A stretch of DNA of 64,000 bases from Lachnospiraceae bacterium (GCA_016287765.1 JAEEWS010000008.1:22897-86896), one strand, 5' to 3'; numbered from the stretch's first letter, positions 27,444-36,269 are shown. The notes: generated by a model from the letters alone, not told the origin. Translations and numbers: made by a program.

Positions 27444-28064
27444 ATGATAGTACACACTATGACGCTGAATGCGTTGCTCACGCATACTTACTTCATTTTT
27501 AACGAAGAGACGCTGGAAACCCTGATCGTGGATCCGGCATGGGATACTAAGGCCATTCCGGATTACATCGACGAAAACGGGCTTAAGCCCGTGGCGGTAC
27601 TTCTTACCCATGGGCATTTTGACCACATTTACGGCGTACAGATGCTGAAAGACAGGGGAATTAAGGTTATAGCTCCCGAAAAGGAAAGAGAACTTCTGGG
27701 AGATATAGAGATGAACCTTTCCAAAAGGTTTAAAAGACCGGTTTCCGTAGTACCGGATGAGACTGTGGTTGACGGAGATGTGCTGGAACTGGCGGGATTT
27801 AAGATCCGTGTGATCGAGACTCCCGGGCACACTTCAGGCTCAGTTTGCTATGAGTTTGAGAAAGAGAATGTTATATTTACGGGAGATACCCTGTTTAATG
27901 GAACCATCGGAAGAACGGATGTGCCCACGGGGGATTGGGAGACGGAGTGCGTTTCCGTAAAAACCAGGCTTTTCTGCCTTCCGGAAGATATGATATGCTA
28001 TCCCGGACACGGAACCACCACTACCATCGGCCGGGAAAAATTGTATAATACTGCGGTTGAATAG
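27444..28064 (+). CDS. Metallo-beta-lactamase-fold hydrolase (glyoxalase II-like)
   Basis: 206 residues. The metal-binding motif LLTHGHFDHIYG, the GHTSGSVCYEF histidine, FTGDTLFNGTIGRTD and a final His in CYPGHGTTTTIG make a complete set of binuclear-zinc ligands. Family members of this size act on thioesters such as S-lactoylglutathione analogues or have unknown small substrates. It starts 9 bases after pheT, so it is probably read through from that operon, and a terminator follows it. Exact substrate is not predictable. Confidence 0.9.
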   Translation: MIVHTMTLNALLTHTYFIFNEETLETLIVDPAWDTKAIPDYIDENGLKPVAVLLTHGHFDHIYGVQMLKDRGIKVIAPEKERELLGDIEMNLSKRFKRPVSVVPDETVVDGDVLELAGFKIRVIETPGHTSGSVCYEFEKENVIFTGDTLFNGTIGRTDVPTGDWETECVSVKTRLFCLPEDMICYPGHGTTTTIGREKLYNTAVE

Positions 28065-28069
28065 CATTA

Positions 28070-28107
28070 AAAGAGAGGATATACATGGGTATAATCCTCT
28101 CTTTCTT
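28070..28107 (+). terminator. Rho-independent terminator after the pheST operon
   Basis: AAAGAGAGGAT at 28070-28080 pairs with ATCCTCTCTTT at 28094-28104, followed by a short T-rich stretch. Confidence 0.8.
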
Positions 28108-28163
28108 TGTTGATTTAAGGCTGTTTAAGGTATATAATGGGGAAAAGAAGGGAGAAGATCACT

Positions 28164-29471
28164 ATGATAAATGAGATCAGAAAGACAATAGATGATGCAG
28201 TCAATAAGATCAAAAAGGATGTTGTTCCTACCATAAAGAATGATTATTATCCCAAGTTTAAAGACGGGCTGGATAAGGCCTATGATAAGACCATGGAGAC
28301 GGTTGACGGACTTATGGGAAGTGCTGCGAGAAACAGCAGCTTCAGTGCTTCCGATCTTTCCAGAGACGAATTCATGCTTAAGGGGCGGTTTGCAAATAAC
28401 GGATATGATTGGTGGTGGCACAGCTTTACCGGGCATGATAAGGAAACCGGTGAAGAAAAATCCTTCTTTGTAGAGTATTTTACGGTGAATCCCGCTTTGG
28501 CCGAGGATGAGCCGGTTCTTGGACAGGATCCCGATAACCAGGAGATGGGAAAGAAACCTTCTTATGTCATGGTCAAGTGCGGTGCCTGGGGACCGGGGGC
28601 AAAGCAGCTTCATAGGTATTTCCCCTGGAAGGATGTTAAGATCAATCCCAATGCTCCTTTTTCTCTGGAAGCTGAGGATTGCTACTGCTCAGAGGGCAGG
28701 ATAGCAGGCAGCGTTGAGATAGAAGAAGAGGAAAACAAGCTTCATCCCGAGTGGATGTGTGATGCGGGCAAGATGAAATGGAATCTTTCCGTGGATAAGA
28801 AGATAGCCTTTAACGTGGGTTACGGTGCATCGAAGCCGGTACGTATGTCTGAAGCATTTGAGATGTTCTGGCATGCAGAGGGCATGAAGACAGAGTACAC
28901 GGGCATGGTGGAATATGAAGGAAGAGAGTATGTGGTAAGAGCAGAGGATTCCTTCGGTTATGCCGACAAGAACTGGGGCTCTGATTTTACATCACCCTGG
29001 ATCTGGCTTTCATCAAATAACCTTACCTCAAAGAAGACAGGAAAGCGTCTTACAAATTCCGTATTTGACATAGGCGGAGGAAGTCCGGGTATCGCAGGCT
29101 TCGAATTCCCCGATAAGCTTTTGGGTGCCTTCTATTATGAAGGTACGGAGATCGAGTTCAACTTTACCAAGGTCTGGACAGAACCCAAGACACGTTTCGA
29201 TTGCAAGGAAACCGATACTGACATCATCTGGCATATAGAGCTTCAAAACGCAGCTTATGTCATGCTGGTAAATGCCAAGTGCAAAAAAGAGGATATGCTT
29301 CTTATAAATTATGAATCCCCCGACGGACTTAAACTCCATGACCGTCTTTGGAACGGAGGCAACGGCGAGGGTATCATCAAGCTCTACAGTAAAAACGGAG
29401 ACAGTAAGGAACCGATCGACGAGATATATGCCCGGAATATGGGCTGCGAATGGGGCGAATACGATATCTAA
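28164..29471 (+). CDS. Tocopherol-cyclase-like family protein
   Basis: 435 residues from the ATG at 28164, which has GGGAGAAG at the right distance; an in-frame ATG 27 bases upstream lacks one. The N-terminal ~45 residues form a charged, possibly amphipathic helix (KTIDDAVNKIKKDVVP). The rest is beta-rich and contains the hallmark segment YADKNWGSDFTSPWIWLSSN plus NGYDWWWHSFTG, which recall the tocopherol-cyclase/lipocalin-like family. Clostridia make no tocopherol, so the protein probably binds or modifies some other hydrophobic or glycan ligand. No signal peptide. It is flanked by terminators on both sides, so it is a single-gene unit. Confidence 0.75.
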   Translation: MINEIRKTIDDAVNKIKKDVVPTIKNDYYPKFKDGLDKAYDKTMETVDGLMGSAARNSSFSASDLSRDEFMLKGRFANNGYDWWWHSFTGHDKETGEEKSFFVEYFTVNPALAEDEPVLGQDPDNQEMGKKPSYVMVKCGAWGPGAKQLHRYFPWKDVKINPNAPFSLEAEDCYCSEGRIAGSVEIEEEENKLHPEWMCDAGKMKWNLSVDKKIAFNVGYGASKPVRMSEAFEMFWHAEGMKTEYTGMVEYEGREYVVRAEDSFGYADKNWGSDFTSPWIWLSSNNLTSKKTGKRLTNSVFDIGGGSPGIAGFEFPDKLLGAFYYEGTEIEFNFTKVWTEPKTRFDCKETDTDIIWHIELQNAAYVMLVNAKCKKEDMLLINYESPDGLKLHDRLWNGGNGEGIIKLYSKNGDSKEPIDEIYARNMGCEWGEYDI

Positions 29472-29476
29472 GAAAC

Positions 29477-29512
29477 AAAAGACCAACAGAGACGAGCTCT
29501 GTTGGTCTTTTT
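29477..29512 (+). terminator. Rho-independent terminator after tocopherol-cyclase-like gene
   Basis: AAAAGACCAACAGAG pairs perfectly with CTCTGTTGGTCTTTT (15 bp, five-base loop), ending in Ts. Confidence 0.93.
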
Positions 29513-29540
29513 AATGAAAAATTATCCCAAGAAAGAGGAG

Positions 29541-29583
29541 AAGCCGGGACAGAGGGGAGGGGGAACTGTACCGGCTTTTTTTA
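29541..29583 (+). terminator. Second terminator-like hairpin
   Basis: AAGCCGG-ACAG at 29541-29552 pairs with CTGT-CCGGCTT at 29566-29577 around a purine-rich loop (AGGGGAGGGGGAA) and runs into seven Ts. It lies 30 bases after a strong terminator with no gene between them; either a back-up terminator or the end of a short untranslated RNA. Confidence 0.6.
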
Positions 29584-29710
29584 TGAAAAAATGTTCTTAT
29601 TTGCTTGTTTTGTTTTACTGACTTTAGTATACAAAAAAAATGTGTCCCCCGTATGTTAAAAAATTGAACGTTTTAAGAACAATTGCCAACAAAAGTCCAA
29701 CACTTGAGGC

Positions 29711-30259
29711 TTAAAATTTGTGCCTTTTTTTAATCTTCATCTCGATGAAATACTTGAGGGGAGTGCCCAGGAAGGCGTCGGTCAGAGTTTTATGTTCCCA
29801 GGGTTCCACCTTTTTGCCGTTACCCATTATGGAATAAGTTATCATATCCTCCTGAAGCTGATAGGGAAGATCATGAAAGCCGCAAAATTGATAAAAATCA
29901 TGTCTTTTTATCCTCTGTTCTTTGTTGGCGCAGTCCACCCTCCAGTCTTCCAGAGCGAGATAGACTCTTTTACCTTTATATTTTTCAAGGATCATTTTTA
30001 TAGCGTGGGTTCCGTGATGGCCGCCCCGGTATTTTGCGGCTATGGCGAATAAGAAGATATAGGCGAGATCGTTGTGAGTCATGATGTAAGCGAAGCCCAC
30101 CAGAGCTCCTTCATCCATCACTTTTAGAAAATCAGCTTTACCGTGTTGGTATTTTAGTTTTAAAAACAAAAAAGGAGATCGTTCCTTGAGGGGAAAAGCC
30201 TCGTGGTAGATCTTTTTAATATCCGGGTAATCGGAAGCTTCAACATTTAGCAAATCCAT
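29711..30259 (-). CDS. GNAT-family N-acetyltransferase
   Basis: 182 residues. The central part has GNAT strands and the acetyl-CoA loop region (IAAKYRGGHHGTHAIKMILEKYKG; the canonical Q/R-x-x-G-x-G/A is represented by KYRGGHHGT). GALVGFAYIMTHNDLAYIFLFA is the preceding beta4 strand pair. The substrate is unknown. It is monocistronic on the - strand, with no nearby gene that points to a target. The start is supported by AAGG upstream. Confidence 0.8.
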   Translation of the reverse strand: MDLLNVEASDYPDIKKIYHEAFPLKERSPFLFLKLKYQHGKADFLKVMDEGALVGFAYIMTHNDLAYIFLFAIAAKYRGGHHGTHAIKMILEKYKGKRVYLALEDWRVDCANKEQRIKRHDFYQFCGFHDLPYQLQEDMITYSIMGNGKKVEPWEHKTLTDAFLGTPLKYFIEMKIKKRHKF

Positions 30260-30386
30260 AGGATTCAGCCTTTCTGAATAATCTGTTCAATATGAATTTG
30301 TATTGATACATTTATCAATGCCGCTGAATTATACTCCCATTGTCGGGTTTATACAATATAGATTTTGAGAATTAAAAAGAAAAAAA

Positions 30387-30472
30387 TTCCCGTTCACGTT
30401 TATGTGGCCGGATGAAACACTTTAAAAGCGGGCTTTCAGTGTTTCATTCGGCCACATAAACGTGAACGGGAA
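30387..30472 (-). terminator. Very long inverted repeat, probable terminator of the carboxylesterase gene
   Basis: Arms 30387-30421 and 30438-30472 are 35 bases each and complementary at 34 positions, the odd one being a G against T; the loop is 16 bases. On the - strand the hairpin is followed by a T-rich tract (complement of 30376-30386), placing a terminator 47 bases after the carboxylesterase stop. The stem is about twice the usual terminator length, so it could also be a small palindromic repeat element. Confidence 0.75.
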
Positions 30473-30518
30473 ATCTATTACCGGAGTGCTTGGGATACTC
30501 CGGAAGGGGAGGGCGGTG

Positions 30519-31844
30519 TTAATCCTGATCCTTAAGAAGGATCCCGGACCCGGTATCCGGATCGTAAGGTTTCCACTCGGGTAAAGGAAGGCCGGCAAAG
30601 CCGGGGCCGTTGGGAGTACCGTATTTTACGAAGTTGGCAAAGTAGTCGCTCATGCGGCGGGCCAGTTCGTAATGGCTTCCCACAAAGGGCCTTACGCATT
30701 TATGTATGTTTTCGAACCAGAACCAGAGATCTACGGAATGGAAAGTGCCGGGGTGATCAGCTCCGGGGATGTCCGGATCGAAACAATAGTAGTAGCATTT
30801 TCTATCGGGGCAGTTTTTAAGGGCAAGATCAAAGGTGGACTTTACAGTGTGCTCCACAATGTTTATACCACCGTCCTTAAACTCGTCAGAGGTGTTTCCG
30901 GCCAGGATCGGGACCTTGGGACAATTTCCAGAAATGAAGCGTTCCAGGGGATCGCCTTTACAAAACCGGCCGTCTGTTATGGTATACATCCTGGGGTGAG
31001 TCTTTACATATTCCCCATAGGAGGCTCTGAGCTCAAAAGCGTTTATCTTTCTTGCTTCTTCCAGGCTTTTTACACCAATATGATCAAAGAAGTCTTTGCC
31101 CCTTTCTTCGGCTTCTTTAAGGGTAAGAGGCTTAAATGAGCTGTCCTTGGGATTTCTTATCATGCCGCTGAAAACCACGGCACCGTTAATTATATCTTTA
31201 TTGTCATCACAGGTAAATTGGTGCATTACTGACGCACCGCCTGCGGACTGGCCTGCTATGGTGATCCGGGCAGGGTCTCCTCCGAAGGCGGCGATATTTC
31301 TGTATACCCACTTGAGTCCCGCCTGCTGGTCCAGAAGACCAAAATTGGCGGGAGCATCGGGTGCTTCTGCGGTGATCTCCGGATGGGACAAAAAGCCGAA
31401 AAGACCCAGGCGGTAATTAACGCTTACTACTATTATGCCTCTCTTTGCCAGGTGTTCACCGTCAAATTCCATTTCGGAGGTATAACCCCATTGAAAACCG
31501 CCCCCGAAGAACCACACAAGTACCGGAAGCTTTTCGTCTTTGGTTTTGGCGGGGGTCCAGATGTTAAGGTACAGACAGTCTTCACTGATGGGGACCTCCG
31601 AATCCACATGCCATTCCCTGCAATATATGTCCGTGCCCAGGCCCGGAGTGTCCTGCACGGAGATCGGAGCGAAGGTGAAAGCATCCAACACCCCTTCCCA
31701 ATTAAAGCAGGGTTGCGGAGCACGCCATCTGTTTTTGCCCACAGGCGGTGCTGCAAAGGGCACACCCTTATAGGCTGTGATCCTGGGATCAGATCCCGGA
31801 AGGCCGCGGACTTTGCCGTTTTCTGTTTCGGTTTGTCTAAGCAT
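30519..31844 (-). CDS. Type B carboxylesterase
   Basis: 441 residues of the alpha/beta-hydrolase carboxylesterase family. The nucleophile elbow is ITIAGQSAGGASVMHQF, the oxyanion segment is VWFFGGGFQWGY, and SEDCLYLNIWTP is the signature 2 region. The GNTSDEFKDGG segment probably supplies the acid and HSVDLWFWFEN the catalytic His. It is 50-100 residues shorter than most members, yet both ends look intact. No signal peptide. It could deacylate esterified plant oligosaccharides; the specific ester is not known. GGAGG lies before the start. Confidence 0.9.
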   Translation of the reverse strand: MLRQTETENGKVRGLPGSDPRITAYKGVPFAAPPVGKNRWRAPQPCFNWEGVLDAFTFAPISVQDTPGLGTDIYCREWHVDSEVPISEDCLYLNIWTPAKTKDEKLPVLVWFFGGGFQWGYTSEMEFDGEHLAKRGIIVVSVNYRLGLFGFLSHPEITAEAPDAPANFGLLDQQAGLKWVYRNIAAFGGDPARITIAGQSAGGASVMHQFTCDDNKDIINGAVVFSGMIRNPKDSSFKPLTLKEAEERGKDFFDHIGVKSLEEARKINAFELRASYGEYVKTHPRMYTITDGRFCKGDPLERFISGNCPKVPILAGNTSDEFKDGGINIVEHTVKSTFDLALKNCPDRKCYYYCFDPDIPGADHPGTFHSVDLWFWFENIHKCVRPFVGSHYELARRMSDYFANFVKYGTPNGPGFAGLPLPEWKPYDPDTGSGILLKDQD

Positions 31845-32006
31845 AGGTTTTACCTCCGTCTCATCTTGTATAATTATCTTACAATATTTAAAAGCAGATT
31901 TCTTTTATTTTTTTGCTGTTTATTACCCAATCATTGCAACTGATATCTTGTAATGATCTCATGCATATATAAGATAATATAAATCCAATATTTGTGCAAT
32001 ATATGC

Positions 32007-32012
32007 TATAAT
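32007..32012 (+). promoter_or_regulatory. Extended -10 element of the GH43 gene
   Basis: TATAAT preceded by TGC, 75 bases upstream of the start codon; the -35 region is poor, which suggests activator dependence. Confidence 0.5.
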
Positions 32013-32086
32013 GAGGACAATATAAAAGAGGAAGGGTTACATATTTTTTGTTATCATTTATCGCATAGGATGAAGAGGAAAAGATC

Positions 32087-33694
32087 ATGAAGAATAAAGC
32101 TTTCAGAATAGGGATATTGATCTTCGGCGGGCTGTTGAGCATATATATGCTCGGCTGCGGAAAGACAGGCAAAAAAGGTAGTGAAACAGAGCCGACACCG
32201 GAAACACAAGATGCAGGAGAAAACAGTATGGCAAAGACAGAATTTGAATCATTATTTAAAGGGATCAAGACAGAGAAATTCATAAAGAACATTTTGGAAA
32301 ACAACCCCATTATGCTACAAAGGTTCGGAGCCGATCCCTATGCCATGGTTTACGACGGAAGAGTGTATATATACATGACCGGAGACACTCCCATGTATGA
32401 TGCAAACGGTAAACTTAAGGAAAATGATTACTCAAACATATATACCATCAACGTGATCTCATCTGCCGACCTGGTGAACTGGACGGATCACGGGACCATA
32501 TATGCCGCATCTCCCAAAGGCGCCTCCAAATGGGGGAAGAATTCCTGGGCACCGGCAGCTGCCTGGAAAAACATAAACGGTAAAGATAAGTTTTTCCTGT
32601 ATTTTGCAAACGGAGGAAACGGTATAGCAGTGGTAACGGGTGATTCACCTATAGGACCCTTTACGGATGTCTTCGGCAAAGCTTTGATCTCCAGATCCAC
32701 ACCCAACTGCAGTAACGTTACCTGGCTCTTTGACCCGGCAGTGCTGGTGGATGATGACGGACAGGCCTATATCTATTTCGGAGGAGGAGTGCCGGACGGC
32801 AAGGCAGAAAACCCGGGAACAGCCAGAGTGGCAAAACTGTCGGAAAGCATGATATCTCTTGACGGAGACCCCATTGTGATAGAAAATGTGCCCCATCTTT
32901 TTGAGGATTCCGGGATAAATAAGATAAACGGAAAATATTATTATTCCTATTGCTCAAATTTCAGCATGAATGCGGAAACGAAGAAAAAATACGGGTTCGA
33001 TCAGGGACAGATAATCACCATGGTATCGGATAACCCCATGGGACCCTTTGAACTATGTAATGCGGTTCTGAAGAATCCCGGAAACTACTTCGGAAAAGGC
33101 GGTAATAACCACCATTGTCTCTTTGAATTTAAGGGAGAATGGTACATTACCTATCATGCAAGGCTTTTGGAAACAGCTCTCGGAATGGATGGTAATTACA
33201 GGAGCACCAATATAGATAAGCTTAAAATGTCGGAAACCGGAGATCCTTTAATGTCTTTGGGCACAAGAACCGGTGTGGCAGCGGTGGACACCCTGGATCC
33301 TTACGGCGAAGTGGAGGCTGTTACCCTTGCCAATGCGGCGGGAATAGAAACAGTACAGTACGGAGAAACGGCAGTAAAATACGGCTCCGGACAGATGATA
33401 CTTACAGGTATACATGACGGAAGCTTTACCGCAGTCTATAATGCGGATTTCGGTACCGGCAGTGCAAAGGATATCGTATTTAAAGTAAGGGGACAGGGAA
33501 ATGGTGCCATAAAAGTGAGCCTTGATACACCCGGAAGCGACGCGATAGCCTATGCCTTGATCGAGGCTCCGGGAGAAGAGTTCACAGAAGTAAGAGCACA
33601 GCTTTTAAGCGTTCCGGAAGGGATCCACAAGATCTTCTTTGTGTATGCGGGAAAGGACTATGACATACTTTCCTGGAAATTTGAACAAAATTGA
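32087..33694 (+). CDS. GH43 glycoside hydrolase lipoprotein with C-terminal CBM6-like domain
   Basis: 535 residues. A lipoprotein signal with lipobox YMLGC (Cys24) places it on the outer face of the membrane, and a Thr/Pro/Glu-rich linker follows. The five-bladed propeller carries the three GH43 acidic residues: Asp83 in RFGADPYAM, an Asp in WLFDPAVLVDDDG, and Glu in HLFEDSGINKI. The last ~125 residues (from about AVTLANAAGIETVQYG) look like a CBM6-type carbohydrate-binding domain. Such enzymes release arabinose or xylose from arabinan, arabinoxylan or RG-I side chains. It is the only clearly surface-exposed glycosidase in the window. Single gene with its own promoter. Confidence 0.9.
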   Translation: MKNKAFRIGILIFGGLLSIYMLGCGKTGKKGSETEPTPETQDAGENSMAKTEFESLFKGIKTEKFIKNILENNPIMLQRFGADPYAMVYDGRVYIYMTGDTPMYDANGKLKENDYSNIYTINVISSADLVNWTDHGTIYAASPKGASKWGKNSWAPAAAWKNINGKDKFFLYFANGGNGIAVVTGDSPIGPFTDVFGKALISRSTPNCSNVTWLFDPAVLVDDDGQAYIYFGGGVPDGKAENPGTARVAKLSESMISLDGDPIVIENVPHLFEDSGINKINGKYYYSYCSNFSMNAETKKKYGFDQGQIITMVSDNPMGPFELCNAVLKNPGNYFGKGGNNHHCLFEFKGEWYITYHARLLETALGMDGNYRSTNIDKLKMSETGDPLMSLGTRTGVAAVDTLDPYGEVEAVTLANAAGIETVQYGETAVKYGSGQMILTGIHDGSFTAVYNADFGTGSAKDIVFKVRGQGNGAIKVSLDTPGSDAIAYALIEAPGEEFTEVRAQLLSVPEGIHKIFFVYAGKDYDILSWKFEQN

Positions 33695-33740
33695 ACAAAA
33701 CAGGTGATGATGAACCTTTTGTGAATTTATTGTTCTTTTA

Positions 33741-33769
33741 TTGAAATATTCACTGTCAGGTGTTAGAAT
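33741..33769 (+). promoter_or_regulatory. Promoter of the YjfB-like gene
   Basis: TTGAAA at 33741-33746 and TAGAAT at 33764-33769, 17-base spacing, 55 bases before the start. Confidence 0.6.
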
Positions 33770-33823
33770 GCAGACAACCAAGATGAGTTTCAGCCCGAAG
33801 GATCGGACAGAGAGGTGGTTTAT

Positions 33824-34000
33824 ATGGATATAGCAGCAATGTCCATGTCATTAAATCAAATTAATACATCCAGTGATATCGGTGTGGCAATGCTTTCAAA
33901 GGCTTTGGACACTCAGGAGACCATGGGTGCGGAAATGGTAAAGATGATGGAGCAGTCAGTTAATCCTCATATCGGTGCCAATATCGATGTTTCCGTATAA
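33824..34000 (+). CDS. YjfB-like small protein (putative motility protein family)
   Basis: 58 residues from the ATG at 33824 (GAGAGG upstream; the in-frame GTG at 33815 sits too near that site). The sequence MDIAAMSMSLNQI followed by a helical, Met-rich segment (ALDTQETMGAEMVKMMEQS) matches the small YjfB family often annotated as putative motility proteins. No flagellar gene is nearby. It is bounded by its own promoter and terminator. Confidence 0.75.
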   Translation: MDIAAMSMSLNQINTSSDIGVAMLSKALDTQETMGAEMVKMMEQSVNPHIGANIDVSV

Positions 34001-34011
34001 AATTGATTTTT

Positions 34012-34037
34012 ACCTGCCGGTTTCGGCAGGTTTTTTT
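34012..34037 (+). terminator. Rho-independent terminator after yjfB-like gene
   Basis: ACCTGCCG and CGGCAGGT (8 bp, four-base loop) followed by seven Ts. Confidence 0.93.
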
Positions 34038-34062
34038 ATTCCTGACCCGTCTGTTATCTTCC

Positions 34063-34091
34063 TTGAAAAACATAGGGTTTTTTGGTATAAT
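34063..34091 (+). promoter_or_regulatory. Promoter of the HAD/guanylate-kinase-like fusion and DHH genes
   Basis: TTGAAA at 34063-34068 and TATAAT at 34086-34091 with 17-base spacing, 42 bases before the start codon. Confidence 0.8.
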
Positions 34092-34132
34092 TTTCTATTA
34101 CCACGCTATGTGGTTTGGAGGTCAAGAGAAAT

Positions 34133-35251
34133 ATGAGAAGATATCGTTTAAGGATCGGTCTTGATGTGGATGACACATTATATGACTGCAACGCCTATGC
34201 ATTGTCCATAGTGAACAAGAATCACCCCGATGAGGACCCGGTCAGCATCAATGAGATCAAAGGCTGGGGAAATTACGGAAGGCATTTTGACGAAAGGATC
34301 GCATTATACTCCGATCCTGAGTTTGTTCGCACTCAGCCCATCCTGCCGGGAGCTCAGAAATTTGTCAGAGAGCTTTCAAAGCAGGCCGACGTTTTCTTTG
34401 TAACGGCTGTGCCCGCAGCATGCATGAGCGCCAGAGCTGAGAGACTGCTTAAAGACTTTCCCGAGATCCCTTCCCAGAATATTATTATAGGTACACGTAA
34501 AGATGTGTTTGCGCTGGACATGCTGCTGGATGACGGCGCTCACAACATTTCAAATTCAAAGGCGGTTTACCCGGTTCTTTTCCGTAAGCCCTGGAATATG
34601 GATATGTCAGGCATACTTGCTGTCAACAGCTATTCGGATTTCATGCAGCTTTTCAGAATGGTGAGAAATTCCTTTGTGGAAAAGGCTCCGGATCTTTCCG
34701 ACGGAGGCGTTATATGCCTGGTGGGACCTTCCGGTTCTTTAAAGAATGAGATAGCTTACGAGCTTACCAAGGATTCTCTGGAATTTAAGAAGCCCCTCAC
34801 ATCCACCACCAGACCCAAGAATCCGGGAGAAAGCGAAACTGCTTATCGTTTTATCGATGAGGAACAGTTCCTAGAGGAGAAAGAAGACGGAAGGTTTCTT
34901 GAAACTACCGTATACTCTAAATTCCATTTCGGAACACCAACCAATGAGATACAGCAGATAGTTAACGAGGGAAACTATGCAGTGCTTCCCATAGACATCT
35001 GTGGTGCGCTTACCATCAGGAATTCCTACAGAGGCAGAACTCTTATGGTATTTGTTAACAGAGAGAAGACAGCGGTTTTAAAGAATATCATCGCACGTAA
35101 ATCCGATGAGGATGACAAGGTCAGAAGGATCATGTCTCTGGATTTTGAATACAGAAATGCGGAGATCTGCGATATCGAGCTTAAATGCGAGGATAATGCC
35201 GTGAGAGCGGCAGAAGAGCTTAAAAAGATCATTGCCGCCGGTAACAGATAA
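34133..35251 (+). CDS. Fusion of HAD 5'-nucleotidase-like and guanylate-kinase-like domains
   Basis: 372 residues from ATG 34133 (GGAGG at the right distance; the longer frame would need a TTG at 34115). Residues 1-180 are a HAD phosphatase resembling 5'(3')-deoxyribonucleotidase: nucleophile motif GLDVDDTLYDCN (Asp11, Asp13), FFVTAVP for motif II, and MLLDDGAHN for the terminal acidic pair. Residues ~190-370 resemble guanylate kinase: LVGPSGSLKNEIA, TSTTRPKNPGE (Arg227), FLETTVYSKFHFGTP, and a lid region ARKSDEDDKVRR. The P-loop has Leu at the glycine before Lys204 and Asn205 in place of Ser/Thr, so kinase activity is doubtful. Two DHH phosphoesterase genes follow closely, suggesting a nucleotide-turnover operon. 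Confidence 0.82.
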   Translation: MRRYRLRIGLDVDDTLYDCNAYALSIVNKNHPDEDPVSINEIKGWGNYGRHFDERIALYSDPEFVRTQPILPGAQKFVRELSKQADVFFVTAVPAACMSARAERLLKDFPEIPSQNIIIGTRKDVFALDMLLDDGAHNISNSKAVYPVLFRKPWNMDMSGILAVNSYSDFMQLFRMVRNSFVEKAPDLSDGGVICLVGPSGSLKNEIAYELTKDSLEFKKPLTSTTRPKNPGESETAYRFIDEEQFLEEKEDGRFLETTVYSKFHFGTPTNEIQQIVNEGNYAVLPIDICGALTIRNSYRGRTLMVFVNREKTAVLKNIIARKSDEDDKVRRIMSLDFEYRNAEICDIELKCEDNAVRAAEELKKIIAAGNR

Positions 35252-35288
35252 AATTTGGATCAGTTCTTAAATACAGATGAGGTAGAAA

Positions 35289-36242
35289 ATGTATAAGGCT
35301 TTAATCGACGAGATCAAAAAGTACGATACGATCATCATTCACAGACATTCAAATCCCGACGGAGACGCCATCGGCAGTCAGATCGGAATGAAGCATCTTA
35401 TAATGGTGAATTTCCCCGAAAAAAAGGTATATACCGTGGGAGACGAAGCGGGAAGATACTCTTTTATGGACGAGTCCGTAATGGATGAGGTTGAGGATGA
35501 TACTTTTAAAAATGCCCTGTCCATTATCCTGGACTGTGGCGGCGCAAACATGGTAAATGATGAAAGATATAAGGTGGCAAAGGCCAATGCCAGAGTGGAT
35601 CATCACATGTTTACAGGAAAGTTCACCGGAACCGAGGTCATCGATACCACCTTTGAAAGCTGCTGCGGTATCATTGCAGACATTATAAGGACCGAAGGCC
35701 TTGAGATCGATGAGATCGGAGCAAAATCCCTCTTTACGGGCATGGTAACGGATTCGGGAAGATTCCGCTATGACTCCACAAACGAAAGGACATTTGAACT
35801 TGCAGCTTTTCTGATGAGAAAAGGAAAGATCGACTTTAACGATCTCTATTCCAAGATGTATGCAGAGGATTTTGAAGGTCTTAAGAGAAAGTCGGAATTC
35901 ATACTTAAGATCCGTTTTACCGAGCACAATGTGGCCTATATCTACACCGATGCGAAAGAGGTGGCTGAGCGTATCGCTCAGGGCATGACTCCCTTCGGGA
36001 TATCCAGAGGCATGGTGGGAACCATGGGAGATATCAAAGGTGTCGATATTTGGGTAAACTTCACGGAAAGCGAAGGAAAGGTGCTTTGCGAGCTTCGTTC
36101 GAGCAAGTACAACATTAATCCTATAGCAGTCAAGTACGGCGGAGGCGGTCATGAAAAGGCCAGCGGTGCCACGGTGGCTGACAGAGAGACTGCAATGGCC
36201 ATGCTGGCAGATCTTGATGCTATGATGATAAAGCAGGATTAA
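35289..36242 (+). CDS. DHH/DHHA1 phosphoesterase (NrnA-like), first of a tandem pair
   Basis: 317 residues. DHH-domain motifs are HRHSNPDGDAIGSQ (metal site), SIILDCGG, RVDHHMFTG (the DHH triad), and the DHHA1 substrate-binding GGGH motif in KYGGGGHEKASGA. Family members are Mn-dependent exonucleases/phosphatases that degrade nanoRNA or cleave pAp and cyclic dinucleotide products. It begins 37 bases after the fusion gene and ends 27 bases before a paralogue. No CBS or membrane domain is present, so it is a cytoplasmic NrnA-type enzyme. Exact substrate is open. Confidence 0.9.
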   Translation: MYKALIDEIKKYDTIIIHRHSNPDGDAIGSQIGMKHLIMVNFPEKKVYTVGDEAGRYSFMDESVMDEVEDDTFKNALSIILDCGGANMVNDERYKVAKANARVDHHMFTGKFTGTEVIDTTFESCCGIIADIIRTEGLEIDEIGAKSLFTGMVTDSGRFRYDSTNERTFELAAFLMRKGKIDFNDLYSKMYAEDFEGLKRKSEFILKIRFTEHNVAYIYTDAKEVAERIAQGMTPFGISRGMVGTMGDIKGVDIWVNFTESEGKVLCELRSSKYNINPIAVKYGGGGHEKASGATVADRETAMAMLADLDAMMIKQD

Positions 36243-36269
36243 GCTTATATAAAGTTGAAAGGAAAACAT

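Noticed and set aside
29590..29710. Possible small gene or RNA between the second hairpin and the acetyltransferase
   Set aside because: Only AT-rich sequence with stops in all frames and no clear promoter-terminator pair.
35349..36269. 306-codon - strand frame opposite the first DHH gene
   Set aside because: Antisense to a certain DHH phosphoesterase, with no ribosome site.
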